A stretch of 64,000 bases of DNA from Cladochytrium replicatum. Its lineage: Eukaryota > Chytridiomycota > Chytridiomycetes > Cladochytriales > Cladochytriaceae. The position numbers and the translations under genes were made by a program. The stretch lies in NCBI GenBank assembly GCA_025526935.1, contig JAHLKD010000010.1, forward strand, positions 186,001 to 250,000. The letters run 5' to 3'. The notes below the pieces were generated by a model that was not told the DNA's origin, searched no databases, and saw nothing but the letters and a program-made list of their open reading frames with translations. Shown one piece after another: positions 46,014 through 59,176 of this stretch (within the stretch, counting starts at the first letter, position 1; every line of letters starts with the position of its first letter).

Positions 46014-49000
46014 CAATAGTTACGAATCGTTGCTTAACACATTTCTTTGGACAACAACGACAAGATGGGTTCAGGATCGAATGACGCCACATCTTCGCGG
46101 CCGAAGCCATTCACCGGTAAAACGCTGCAGGATTTCGATCTGTACATGGAACAAGTGCAGACTTACGCAAACTTACGTGGCGGCGCTGGCACTATGCTTC
46201 TCCAAGAACCAATGGCTCTTCCTGATAGTCCGAATTACGAGGCGGAAGGAAATCGCCCACAGCGTCCGATAGTCATCGCCGGAGCTGCTGGCGGAGCTGC
46301 TAACGAAGCACGAGCACAATGGGAAGCAGAACTACGTGAACATTTGGCGATCGTCACACACAACAGTCACTTACGTACGCAATATCGTGCTGAGATGCAA
46401 GATTACCGTGCACAACAAGCGGACAATAACGTCGCAGTTGGAATTCTATGCGAATGTTTCCCAAAACGCGACATGAATCGAGTCAGAGCTTATGCGTCAG
46501 CAAAAGGCAAAGTCGATGGACTTCGCCGAATTTTCAGTGCTGGCGGTCAAGCTCCGATCGAATCGTCTATGTGGGAGCAACGGCTGGTAGATCTGAAATG
46601 TACGAACGGTCAGTCGGCAGAAAGCGTTCAGCAGTTTGTGACCGACCTCACTGAGTTATTCGAACTCAAACTGAACTCTTTACCGGACGAACTCGTAATC
46701 AAGGATCTACTAAACCGGTTAGTCGCAAAAATCACGATGCAGACAATTGAACTACGGACCCTCGTACCTTTTCTCGGAAAAATGATCACTTCTGCGTATG
46801 CCGAATGGGAACCGGCGTTAATACAAGATCCAATTGATGCTGCAAACCCGAATGCTCCGCGACCATTCCACCAAAAGCCAACGCATTACTTCGAAACAGT
46901 GTCAAATATCTTGACCGACCTAAACCAATTGGTCCAACTCAACGTCACCATGGATGCCGGTGGGCCGAATGGGACAAAGAAGGCCATGAAGGCAAAGGCG
47001 AAGAAAGCGAAGGCGAAAGCGAAAGCGAAGGTTGCGAAGTCGGAGGATATTTGTACCTTGCATCCGAACTCATCTCACACCAATGCTCAATGCCGTAAGC
47101 AGGGTGCCTCGGGTGGCTCAGGCAGTAGCGGTGGGAGTAGCAGTTCCACTCGGACCAGGCAGTCGCAGGACTCCAGGTCGTCCACATCTTCTTCTGCAAA
47201 GAAGACAGATCTCACATGCAATTTCTGTGGCAAACGAGGACACAAGCAGTCGGCGTGTAAACGCTATCTCACTGCAAAGAGTCTTTGTTTAGACACGGAT
47301 TTTCGTGCATTCATTGCCAGCCGTGGCGATGCAGGTGATGATTCGTCGGAGGACGAATCTACCGCCAAACCGGTGTTGACCAAGAAGGTAATCTTTGACC
47401 TTACCCAACCTACTTCTGTTGATAAAGATGCTGACACATACATCGGAAATATGTTTTCGATAGTGAACGCACACTCGGCACAGAAGGTTGTCCGTGTACA
47501 TGTTCAAGCAAAGGATCGTGTGGGTTTGCTTGATACAGGCGCAACTGTTTGGATGACACCTAATCGTCATGCCTTTAGTTCGCTGACGTATACGAATGAC
47601 GAGGACGTGGTGGAACTAGCGGATAGTCATACAATTCCAGTTTGTGGTTTTGGAGATGTATCTGTAGTTTTACCCAATGGGCGAATTAAGATAATACACA
47701 ACGCACTTTATGTTCCTGATCTCGAAGACACACTTGCATCAGTGTGTAGTATCATTGGAGACTCCGGGGACATTGTGAGTTTCACCAAAGACAAGGTTAT
47801 CCTCACGCATGGTGATACGGATGAACACGTTATTATTGGGCGACGGGAAAGAGATTTGTACTATCTCTATGCTGATGTTAGTACCGTCGGAACTCACCAA
47901 CCGCGGCATGTGATTGCTCAACGAGCTAAAGCAGTAGCGGTATCCGCAGAAGGTCTCGATCAGTCGATGGACTTTACGTCCGGTGTACGATCTTCTCACG
48001 CGATGGGTCTCGATGTAATGTCAGACAACAACATTCGTCAAACGAACGATGATGAATGTCAACGAGCATCTCAAGATACAGTTGGAGTGAGCACCAACTT
48101 ATCGCCAGTGACAGTACACGAACTTGCAAAGTTACACCAGCAGTTTGGTCACATCCACTTACGGACAATCTTTCGAACGGCAGAGAAGCTCAACATCAAA
48201 ATGCCCAAGGTTGAACCGGATGCATTCAATCTTGTCAACAAATCAATTATGCAGAATTGTTTGGTCTGTAGTCGCACGAAGCTGAAGCAGAAGCCGATTT
48301 ATTCTACAATAAGTCGAGCTCCGAGGAAACTTTTCCGTCTGTTTTCCGATGTCGTACGTTTAATCTACGACGGACAGAAGAAGAGATATTGGCAGATCAT
48401 TGTCGACGAACAACCTCGTTTCATCACAATCTACTTCCTGAATCGAAAGAGTGATGCGGTGGATAGTATGATTCGACATATCGCTGATGTGGAAAATCGC
48501 AATCACCCATTACACGTTGCTGAACTACGTTCCGATTCAGGAGAATTGATTACTAAACGGTTGATCCAATGGTGCAATACCAAGATTCCTCGCATCCGCG
48601 TCCACCCAGCTCCTCCGTCAGTAAAGGAACTCGATGGTCTATCAGAGCGGAATATACAATCGATCAAGTATATGTCGGACGCGATGCTGCTACAAGCTGG
48701 ACTACCACGAACACTTCAATTCGTGCAACTCTCCATCCTATACGCTGCGGTCGTCAAGAACGCTACTTTCCATTCAGCTGTGAATGCGATTCCGTACTGT
48801 GCTTACCTTGACAAGCGGATAGATTTGGCAACTATCCACGCCTTTGGAACACTCGTTAGTTTGTGGATCTCACACGAACAAAGGTTGGCGCGCAGAATCC
48901 GAGACAAGTCTGAACTAGGTCTGTTTCTCGGATACAAGGGTGAAGACCTGAAGATCGTCATAGCACTCAATTTTCGGACAAACACAATAGGCGAATACTT

Positions 49001-51375
49001 CCATGTTACGTTCCACGAGGGAGTTTTTGTTGGTTATAATCCTACCCGACAGTTACTCGACGATCTTACGGTACAATATCCACTGAAGGCCGGGACATAT
49101 TTCGATGTTGATCAAATACCAACCGGGGATCAGGGGGTGCAAGAGACGACTGTTGAGTTTGTCTCAGACAATTTCCCGATTTCTACCGTTGCAGACGAAG
49201 AAATCGATGAGGATATAAACGACGACCCCATATATTACCGCTTAGAAGAAGCCGGTGACATGCATGTTGTTGAACATTTACATGGACTAGACGATGATGA
49301 CCCAGACGATGCTGATTATGATCCAAATGCTGATTTATCGACTCCACAATCCATTACTGAAGAATCTCCGAATTTGTCTTCCGTATCTCCTGTAGAGGAA
49401 TATGATGCACAACTCGAAAGTGATCTTCAATTCATTGGAGAAGATGTCGACGAAGCGTATGCAGCAAGAAAACGAAAACGTCAAGCAAGTGCAAATTTGT
49501 CGAACGCCAAAAGGAAACAAAATTCCTTGTTTACCCGGTCCGTTCCTAATATCGATTGGACCCTGAAGGCCGATTCCTCATATCCAACACAACCAATTGC
49601 GAATGGAAATATACGGACTGCACCAAAGACTCTTCGTGAGGCTTTATCACGATCCGATGAGGCTCCATTCTGGTTAGCGGCGATGAAGGAGGAAGTTACA
49701 CAACTAGTCGGCAACAATACTTGGGCCGAAACGTTTTTACCTGATGGACGGAATTTATTATCGGGCAAATGGGTTTTCACATATAAGCTTGACGAACATG
49801 GCAATATTACTCGATTCAAAGCACGTTGGGTCGTACGAGGATTTTCACAGATTGAAGGATTGGATTTCGATGAAACCTATTCTCCAGTTACGAAAACGTC
49901 CACGATCCGTTTTCTGATTGCATTAGCAGCATTAGTCGGCATGATCATATTCCAGTTTGATATCAAGGGTGCATATCTCAATGCGATACTGGAAGAAGAG
50001 AACTACGTCGAACTCCCTCATGGTTTCGGACGAGTAGATTTCCAGAATCGACCCATCGTCTGCAGACTTATCAAAAGTCTGTACGGTCTACACCAGGCAG
50101 CTCGAGAATGGTACAAAACTCTTTGGAAACAATATCTCAGTGTTGGTTTCGTGCGGAATATTGCAGACATCTGTCATTTCTGGCGATACAATCCAACAAA
50201 TAATACCCGCGAACACACTACCGTTCATGTCGATGATATACTACATTTTTCCACAGATCCAAACGCATATCATCGGTTTCAGACCGATTTGGAAACTTCG
50301 TTCACAGTAGGCAGTACTTCGAAGGCGAAATGGATTCTGAAAATGGAGTTATTGCAGACAACGGAAGGATATTTCCTTAGCAATGCATTGTACGTAAAGA
50401 AGATTCTCGAAGAAGCGAATTTATGGGGTACCAACATCAAACCGACCAAAACACCGATGTCAAAATCATATATCTTTGATGAGACCACACCAACACTGTC
50501 CGATGCCGAGGCAACACAATTTCGATCAATGTTAATGAAGATATCGTACGTGGCGACTAAGACACGACCGGATATTTCATACGCAGTCAATATTTTGGCA
50601 CAACATCAGATTGATCCTCGACAGTCAGAATCAAAGGCTCTCTATCGATTACAACGATATTTACTCGGTACTTGGGATTACGGTTTACACTATACACGGA
50701 CTGGTATCACGTCTCCGATGCTAAGACCCGACGGTCTCTACATGTTTGATTCGGCTAACAACCCACAAGGTTATGCCGATGCAGACTGGGCGGGCGATGC
50801 AGATAGATACTCACGAACCGGTTACGTGGTAATGTTCGCTAATGCGGCAATCAGTTGGCAGTCGATTCGACAACAGACTATTGCAGCCTCGTCGTCGGAA
50901 GCCGAACTGTATGCGCTGAACGAACTATCGCGTGAGATGAAGTGGATGAAAAATCTTATGACGGGTATTGGAATTACGTCGTTCAATCCGCTCCGTTTAT
51001 GGCAAGACAATCAATCCACCGAGTCTATCGCAAACAATCTGTTCAACAACAAACGGACCAAACACATGGACGTTCGCGAGAGATTTGTGAATCTCCAAGT
51101 TGAACAGAAACATCAGGAGTTACACCATATGGATACTTCTGATATGATCGCGGACATCTTAACTAAACCTCTTGGAAGTAAATTATACCTTAAACACAGG
51201 GGCTCGTTGGGGCTAGTCAGTCAGTCTTCACTTAATATACTATCTTGAACGACCGGCTGGCGATGTCCATACAACTCACCTTTATTTCAATAGAATATCA
51301 ACTTCAGCATTTACAGAAAGTTATGATCGGTTGAGTGATACTCTCGGTTGTACCTATCTAATGACTGAGGGGGTG

Positions 51376-51975
51376 TGTTAAGTATTTCGATTGATGGACT
51401 TGGCCAATCCAGTCATTGATAGTACAAAAACACAAACGCCCGATATACAGAAATGTCACTCTTCACTGAGCAACATTTCTAACTATTGAACTAAAGCATA
51501 TAGATGATGATCTATTACGAGTTTGGATACCTCCAGGTTATTTCTTCATGGGTTATATTTATTGCGGCCATAGGTATAGTAAACTGTCATTACTTTTCTA
51601 TCATCCACTTGTAGAAGTGAAGCCCGGATCAGATCACAGCAAAGGTTTACATATGATTAACGCGTTCGTGGGAATCATGTGTGAGAACAATCCTGTTGAG
51701 GAGAGCTAGATCTCACGCACAGCTTAGCATGATTATGCTTCGCTACGCCTGTGAGAAGAAGAGTCAAACCTTATCGCTTCGATCCAGATCTTCCGGAAGG
51801 AAAAGCCAAAACGACAGTACACTTATTTAAGGAGCCTGTGGCGATACACACAAGGAGCATTCTCTTGCGCTAGTACTTGTGACTCGCAATCTTCTTTATT
51901 CATCTCTTAGAAACATTAACCCGTGAATTAGCAACACACACAACCTGAGGATCCAGACCACAGCTTTGTTCAACA
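51376..51975 (+). repeat. 3' LTR of the whole-looking copia A element
   Basis: 600 bp, more than 99% identical by eye to 45,415-46,013. The right flank is copia family B sequence. Confidence 0.92.
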
Positions 51976-54900
51976 CAAGCCAGTATGGCCATTCATCAGG
52001 TCGCGACATAGCTTCCTGGACTGTTTTGGGAATACTTCTCAAGTGTCCTTGAGGTATAGGAACGTCAGGTGTACTCGATTTTGCTTTCTCATTTACATTG
52101 ACATTGGGGATATTACGTCTCAACAAAGGATGTCTTCGCTGGGGATGCAATCTGTTTGTTGGAGTAACCATAGGTTGTTTGCCTTTAAGTTTGCGACGTT
52201 TGGCTTTGTGTGCAACAAATCCATAATCGTTGTCATCATCTTCACCAATCCATTGTAAATCTTCCAAATCACTTTGGGAATCATCTTCATTTGTTCTTGT
52301 ACGTGTGGTACAGAAAGTGGTACATAAGTGTCATCGTTCATGTTTAACGAATGGTTATAGTCGTTGGTGGTATTGTGCTCGTCATCAACATTTGAATCAT
52401 GTTGGGACATAGGAGTAACATGCATTTGTGAGATATCCATTCGATGATAAAATCGTTGGTTGGGATCCAACTCCTCATCAGATGAGGTGTTAGCGCTATC
52501 ATCAGAATCTGAGTCTGTAGTATTGTCATTATCGCTATTCATATCAGGTAACTTTGAAATATCAAAATGTTGACCCTGAGGAATAGGATAGTGTTTGGTG
52601 AGGTCATTTAAAGTTTGTGATGTTGGGTTTAAGCCAACAAATACTCCCTCATGAAAAGTAAAATGAAAATATTCGCTTATGCGTTTGGTATTAAGATTCA
52701 AAGCATGAATGATTTTCATATCTTCACCCTTATAACCCAGAAATAGTCCTAGCTCTGACTTCTCTGATACTTTGCGACTAGACCTTTGTTCTGGAGAGAT
52801 CCAGAGACTAACCAGGGTACCAAAGGTGTGAATGATTGCCAGATCAATCAGCTTGTCAAAGTAAACAGCATGTGGTACATTCTTAGTTCTAGAATGGTAA
52901 ACACAATTTTTGACAGTCGCAGCATAAAGGATGGCAAATTTGATGAACTGTAAAGTATGTGGAAGACCAGCTGTTTTCAGCATAGACTTGTACATCTCTT
53001 TCATTGAACGGACATTCCGTTCAGCAAGACCATTCAGCTCTTTGACTGATGCAGGTGAAGGATGCGCATGTATGCGTGGTACCTTGTTACTAACACCAAG
53101 TCAAGAATTGGTTTGACAATAGTTCTCCAGAATCGGATCTCACTTCATAGACAGTGAAGTGGCAGAAATCTATTTTCAACATCTGCAATGTGTCTTAGCA
53201 TACTATCAGAGACTTCGCTCTTTCGTTGCAAGAAGTAGATTGTGATGTGAGAACTGTATTCATCTACGATAATCTGCCAGTGACCTATTGTTTTGCCATT
53301 TCTGACAATCGGTACTGCATCAGTATGTAGGCGATATAATTTCCTCAGTGCTGGACTTAGCGTTGAGTAAATTGGAGTTTGTACAGCCTTAGTCTGATTG
53401 CAAATTATGCAGTTCTGTAAAATAGACGAGTTAACAAAATCAAGTGCATCACTCCTGACTTTGGGCAGTTTCTTTCCCAGAGAATGTAAAGTTTGCAGGA
53501 TTTTCCGCAAATGTATGTGACCAAATTGCCTGGTGTAATCTAGCTAATTTGTTGATGGTCACAGCTGAAACGTTGTTTACTCCATTATCAGCCATTGTTT
53601 GGGAGTATAGACTTAATGTTGCAGATGAAGCTCCGTCTAAAACTTCACCCCCGTAATTTCTAGTTTTGTTAGAATCTTTTGGGAAAACATTGTTGTCCTT
53701 CACTGTGTCAAACCTTACACCAGACGTGGTTGTCTGCTGCTCTTGGGCAGTGTTTGTAGTGGTACCAGGTAAAACATTCTGTTTGCCAACAGAGAGTGCA
53801 GAATTAGAAAGATTCGTCAAAATAGCTGCACCTATTTTGGAAGAGTGTTTAAGTAATGGATTAGTGGTATCCAAACTTCCATGAAGATAATATAAACCTC
53901 CACGTCTTAAACCAATGGTAACACATTGTTCAGTTCCTTTGTTTGACAAATAGACTTTGTCTTGGTGAAACTGACTATATCACCTTCATCCCCGATGATG
54001 CTATAGACAGATATAAGTGTATCCTCTAAATCGGGAACAAAAAGTGCATTTTGAATGTGTTTTATTGAACCATTTGACAAAACAAGTGCAATATCTCCAT
54101 AGCCTTTGATAGGAATGGGATGATTGTCTGCCAAGTAAACATCTCCTGCATCATTAACGTAAAATAAATTCTTGAATGCATGTCTGTCTGGAGTCATCCA
54201 AGCAGTAGCACCAGAGTCAATCAAACCGAGAGGTTTGGCATTTACGTGTAGATTGCAGTTGGTACTCTTCAATGCTGTGATAATAGAGGGATGTGTAAAA
54301 TCCACAATATTATTAGCTTTGAATATTGAAGAGAAGGATTTGATGGATTGTACCTTTCTGGAAGGTTCTGATTCCTGAGAATCGATATCCATGTTCTGGG
54401 ATGTTGAGGAGGAAGCACGAGATGCTTTTATCTGTTTCCATTCCTCATCATTCAAACTTTTGGCTAGTTTGCGTTTCCTGCAGAAATTCTGCGTGTGGCC
54501 AGATTTGCCACAGAAATCGCAAGAGAATTTGTTGTTCTTCGCATCCTTAGATTTTGATGCGGCACGATTGTTTGCAGTCTTACTGTTGGCATTTCCTTTA
54601 TGTGAGGAAGCATGTTTCTCAATCAAATATTTGAGTTGTTTACACTCTGCAGAAGAATGAGAAGAGTTGGGATGTAAAACACAAACCTCATGAGCAGCAT
54701 GAGCTTTCGGTAGTCTTTTGGTCTTTGCTCGCATGGCTTTGCCTTTGATTTGAGGTGAATCTGAAGGAGTGTAATCGCGAGTTACATCCATTTGAATGAT
54801 TTCTCTCATCTCAGCAAGTAAGTTCTGCATTGTTCTCAGGTAATGGTGTTCTGATTGTATCTTCTGACCAGAATCATCCTCATCATCAAGTAGATCAGGT

Positions 54901-55703
54901 TCATACTTTGTGAAAGTGTCCATTGAGATGTCTCTGAGTAAAATCGAAAAGGATTGTAGATTGATATCAGGTTCACTGATCTTTGAGCAAACTCGAGTGA
55001 GAAGTTCGTGAATAACAGCTTCAGCCGGTTGGGTTGAAAGCTTTTCCTCGGTGAGTTGAATCAGCTCAGCAATGAATGATTTGACTTCAAGTGCATCTTC
55101 ACCGTTGGAGCAAGCTAGAGCTTTGAAACGGTCTTCCCAATGGCGGCTCTCAAAAGTCTTCTGCCGTTTAGCTGCGTAAATTCCGCGTAAAGCAGCAACT
55201 CGATCAACGGCATTCTGATGTTTTTGCACTAAATTGATGTCAACCTCCGGAAAACAATCGGCAAGACAACTGTTTGCAATGTTGTTGTGTCCTTGAGATC
55301 GTTCGTATATCTGTAATTCAACGCGATATGATTGCAATCGTCGATGATTGTCATTCACAATTGCGTTGTACTCTTTCAACGCTACGTCGTACTCTTTAAT
55401 GGCATAATCAAAGTCATTTGTTGTGTCGTATTCTTCAAGTGCAGATGGTCGTTCGGGCCGTTCAGGCTCCTCTTCTTTCACAAAGTCTTCCGGCTTTGGG
55501 TAGGGCGGCTTTGTGAGCAAAGTTCCAGCTTCTCCTTTCGAGTTCGCATAATTCTGAACGATCTTCATGTATTTATCGAACTCCCCAAGCGTTTGCCCAG
55601 CGAACGGCCTTGGTTTTCCGTCGCGGGTTTCGTTCTTAGGCATACTGTAAGCGTTGGAGATCTGGTGTCGATCGGGGGAAGCGCCTTGTAGCAATAACTA
55701 TTG

Positions 55704-56937
55704 TGTCGAAGTTTGGTTTGAGGGCGATGTGATTTGATCAGTTTTAGTGCTGCTGATCTGGGACTTGCGCTAGAGATAGTCCTCAGGTTGATCTGTGTTT
55801 GTGCAGAGTTTCGTGTTTCTCCAATCACGCTCTTGCGCCACAGCCACCCGAAATCTCATATCGCCACAGGCTCTTTGAATTGTGCAAACAATTCAAATAT
55901 ACTGTCGTTTCGGCTTTTATAATTAACCTGTGGCTATAGATATATGGAAATATCTGATATAAACATTATTCTCTCGAATAGAGAGATATAGATCCCAGTG
56001 ATCGTTCACAATAACCATTGTGAGCAGAACATGAAGATTAGCTATAATCTTGTCTACATGTTGAACAAAGCTGTGGTCTGGATCCTCAGGTTGTGTGTGT
56101 TGCTAATTCACGGGTTAATGTTTCTAAGAGATGAATAAAGAACATTGCGAGTCACAAGTACTAGCGCAAGAGAATGCTCCTTGTGTGTATCGCCACAGGC
56201 TCCTTAAATAAGTGTACTGTCGTTTTGGCTTTTCCTTCCGGAAGATCTGGATCGAAGCGATAAGGTTTGACTCTTCTTCTCACAGGCGTAGCGAAGCATA
56301 ATCATGCTAAGCTGTGCGTGAGATCTAGCTCTCCTCAACAGGATTGTTCTCACACATGATTCCCACGAACGCGTTAATCATATGTAAACCTTTGCTGTGA
56401 TCTGATCCGGGCTTCACTTCTACAAGTGGATGATAGAAAAGTAATGACAGTTTACTATACCTATGGCCGCAATAAATATAACCCATGAAGAAATAACTGG
56501 AGGTATCCAAACTCGTAATAGATCATCATCTATATGCTTTAGTTCAATAGTTAGAAATTTTCTCAGTGAAGAGTGACATTTCTGTATATCGGGCGTTTGT
56601 GTTTTTGTACTATCAATGACTGGATTGGCCAAGTCCATCAATCGAAATACTTAACACTACAATGACATGTTCTCTATGAGAAATGAATATGTAGTACCTT
56701 GCATTAGTATCATACGAGATGTACTTGAGTATGATATAACTGTCAGCAGCAAACTGATTAGCATCACATTCTTTCTCAAACGCGTGATCACTCGCAGAAC
56801 TCTACTAGATTCCAATGAGTAAAGGAGGATGTCTTCATGACCAATAGTTAGAAATGCCAGTTCTTTCATGTAATGTATGATTACGCATGAACTTGTCCCA
56901 GACGTCTCTGGTAAGGCTATTTCCCCTCAGTGGAAAC
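55704..56937 (-). repeat. LTR-B split by a solo family A LTR
   Basis: LTR-B sequence occupies 55,704-56,058 and 56,657-56,937 in reverse orientation. The outer end is truncated near 56,937 before its terminal bases. Confidence 0.85.
56059..56656 (-). repeat. Solo LTR of copia family A with target duplication CTACA
   Basis: 598 bp, TGTTGAACAAAG to ATACTTAACA. It is flanked by CTACA at 56,054-56,058 and 56,657-56,661. The uninterrupted target is visible in the LTR-B copy at 43,875, proving insertion and fixing the LTR ends. Confidence 0.95.
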
Positions 56938-57127
56938 CTTTCGAACACAATGGCTGGAGTATTTTGAAACCATTCCACTAAAGACATCTGCGAAAAATAC
57001 CGGAATCTCACGAGCTGATTTCAAAATCATGGGACATACAAATCTTACAGTGACTCCTGCCACTTCTGCTGGGAGATCTGTGGTAGATGTGTGTTTTGAC
57101 AAAAGCGTTCTGTCTTTGTTCGGATGA
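56938..57127. other. Unassigned 190 bp between element fragments
   Basis: Not similar to family A or B as far as I can see. A plus-strand open frame of 65 codons shows no recognisable motif. Confidence 0.3.
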
Positions 57128-58461
57128 AAGGTACAAATATCCTCCGACTTCGCAACCTTGGCTTTCGCTTTCGCCTTCACTTTCTTCGCTTTCGCCTGCA
57201 TGGCCTTCTTTGTCCCATTAGGCCCACCGCCATCCGTGGTGACATTGAGTTGGACCAATTGGTTGAGGTCTGTCAAGATATTTGACACTGTTTCGAAGTA
57301 ATGCGTTGGCTTTTGGTGGAACGGTCGCGGAGCATTCGGATTTGCAGCATCAATTGTTAAGTATTTCGATTGATGGACTTGGCCAATCCAGTCATTGATA
57401 GTACAAAACACAAACGCCCGATATACAGAAATGTCACTCTTCACCGAGCAACATTTCTAACTATTGAACTAAAGAATATAGATGATGATCTACTACGAGT
57501 TTGGATACCTCTGGTTATTTCTTTATGGGTTACATTTATTGCGGCCATGGGTATAGTAAACTGTCATTACTTTTCTATCATCCACTTGTAGAAGTGAAGC
57601 CCGGATCAGATCACAGCAAAGGTTTACATATGATTAACGCGTTCGTGGGAATCATGTGTGAGAACAATCCTGTTGAGGAGAACTAGATCTCACGCACAGC
57701 TTAGCATAAATATGCTTCGCTACGCCTGTGAGAAGAAGAGTCAAACCTTATCGCTGCGATCCAGATCTTCCGGAAGGAAAAGCCAAAACAACAGAACACT
57801 TATTTAAGGAGCCTGTGGCGATACACACAAGGAGCATTCTCTTGCGCTAGCACTTGTGACTCGCAATCTTCTTTATTCATCTCTTAGCAACATTAACCCG
57901 TCAATTAACAACACACACAACCTGAGGATCCAGACCACAGCTTTGTTCAACATCAATTGGATCTTGTATTAACACCGGTTCCCATTCGGCATAAGCAGAT
58001 GTGATCATTTTTCCGAGAAAAGGTACAAGGGTCCGTAGTTCAATTGTCTGCATCATGATTTTTGCGACCAACCGGTTTAGTAGATCCTTGATAACGAGTT
58101 TGTCTGGCAAAGAGTTCAGTTTGAGTTCGAACAACTCAGTGAGGTCGGTTACAAACTGCTGAACGCTTTCTGCTGACTGACCGTTTGTACATTTCAGATC
58201 TACCAGCCGTTGCTCCCACATAGATGATTCAATCAGAGCTTGACCGTCAGCACTGAAAATTCGGCGACGTCCATCGACCTTGCCCTTTGCTGACGCATAA
58301 GCTCTGACTCGATTCATGTCGCGTTTTGGGAAACATTTGCATAGAATTCCAACCGCGACGTTATTGTCTGCTTGTTGTGCACGGTAATCTTGCATCTCAG
58401 CACGATATTGTGTACCTAAGCGACTGTTGTGTGTGACGATTGCCAAATGTTCACGTAGTTC
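57128..58461 (-). mobile_element. Copia family A fragment 4: gag, split by a solo LTR
   Basis: Minus-strand family A gag occupies 57,128-57,354 and 57,953-58,461, broken, with a family A solo LTR between. It is cut on the right by LTR-B at 58,462. Confidence 0.85.
57355..57952 (+). repeat. Solo LTR of copia family A with target duplication TCAAT
   Basis: 598 bp, TGTTAAG to TTCAACA, flanked by TCAAT at 57,350-57,354 and 57,953-57,957. The empty site, GCATCAATTGGATC, is present in the other gag copies. Confidence 0.95.
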
Positions 58462-58919
58462 TGTTGATGCATGCACATATATGGAACTAGCTACACCAGT
58501 CTTCATCCACTACCGACACTGAGGGGAAATAGCCTTACCAGAGACGTCTGGGACAAGTTCATGCGTAATCATACATTACATGAAAGAACTGGCATTTCTA
58601 ACTATTGGTCATGAAGACATCCTCCTTTACTCATTGGAATCTAGTAGAGTTCTGAGAGGATCACGCGTTTGAGAAAGAATGTGATGCTAATCAGTTTGCT
58701 GCTGACAGTTATATCATACTCGAGTACATCTCGTACGATATTAATGCAAGGTACTACATACTTATTTCTCATAGAGAACATGTCATTGTAGACAAGATTA
58801 TAGCTAATCTTCATGTTCTGCTCACAATGGTTATTGTGAACGATCACTGGATCTTTATCTCTCTATTCGAGAGAATAATGTTTATATTAGATATTCCTAT
58901 CAATCCATAGTCGCAGGTT
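58462..58919 (+). repeat. Partial LTR-B
   Basis: Begins TGTTGATGC like the copy at 43,452 and carries the 93-bp unit once. It ends where family A LTR sequence starts, before the LTR-B 3' end. Confidence 0.8.
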
Positions 58920-59176
58920 GGTAAGTATTTTGATTGATGGACTTGGCCAATCCAGTCATTGATAATACAAAACCCAAATGCCCGATATACAGAAGTGTCA
59001 CTCTTCACCGAGCAACATTTCTAACTATTGAACTAAAGCATATAGATGATGATCTATTACAAGTTTGGACACCTTCGGTTATTTCTTCATGGGTTATATT
59101 TATTTCAGCCATAGGTATAGTAAATTGTCATTACTTTTCTATTATCCACTTGTAGAATGAAGCCCGGATCAGATCA
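58920..59176 (+). repeat. Partial family A LTR
   Basis: Starts TAAGTATTTTGATTG and covers about the first 260 bp of the LTR, ending at GGATCAGATC where internal family A sequence begins. Confidence 0.8.

Larger units (their letters stand above)
45415..51975 (+). mobile_element. Copia family A element, looks whole
   Basis: This 6.56-kb element has direct LTRs (45,415-46,013 and 51,376-51,975), a purine tract GAGGGGGTG before the 3' LTR, and one uninterrupted gag-pol frame of about 1,727 codons from ATG 46,065 to 51,248. In order: gag with K-P-F-T-G-K-T-L-Q-D-F, zinc knuckle C-N-F-C-G-K-R-G-H-K (near residue 390), protease L-L-D-T-G-A-T-V-W-M (near 495), integrase with an H-H-C-C region (near 690-735), reverse transcriptase F-K-A-R-W-V-V-R-G (near 1,255) with its V-D-D box (near 1,390), and RNase H ending A-D-I-L-T-K-P-L. 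The two LTRs differ at only a handful of sites over 600 bp, so it is young. Gag and pol share one frame, as in many copia elements. Flanking bases do not form a target duplication. Confidence 0.93.
51976..56937 (-). mobile_element. Copia family B element, 5' part, broken and interrupted
   Basis: Reading leftwards: LTR-B (56,937-55,704), gag (from about 55,640, with G-K-P-R-P-F-A-G-Q-T-L-G-E-F), zinc knuckle C-D-F-C-G-K-S-G-H (near 54,520), protease L-I-D-S-G-A-T-A-W-M-T-P (near 54,205), integrase, and the spacer before RT, cut at 51,976 by the family A 3' LTR. RT and RNase H are absent. Family B shares domain order with A but is well diverged in protein sequence. It has a few breaks. A solo family A LTR lies inside its LTR. 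Confidence 0.88.

Noticed and set aside
45405-51985. CTTG/CAAG as a target-site duplication of the whole copia A element
   Set aside because: The flanks are inverted relative to each other (CTTG left, CAAG right) and belong to different elements. A true duplication would be direct.
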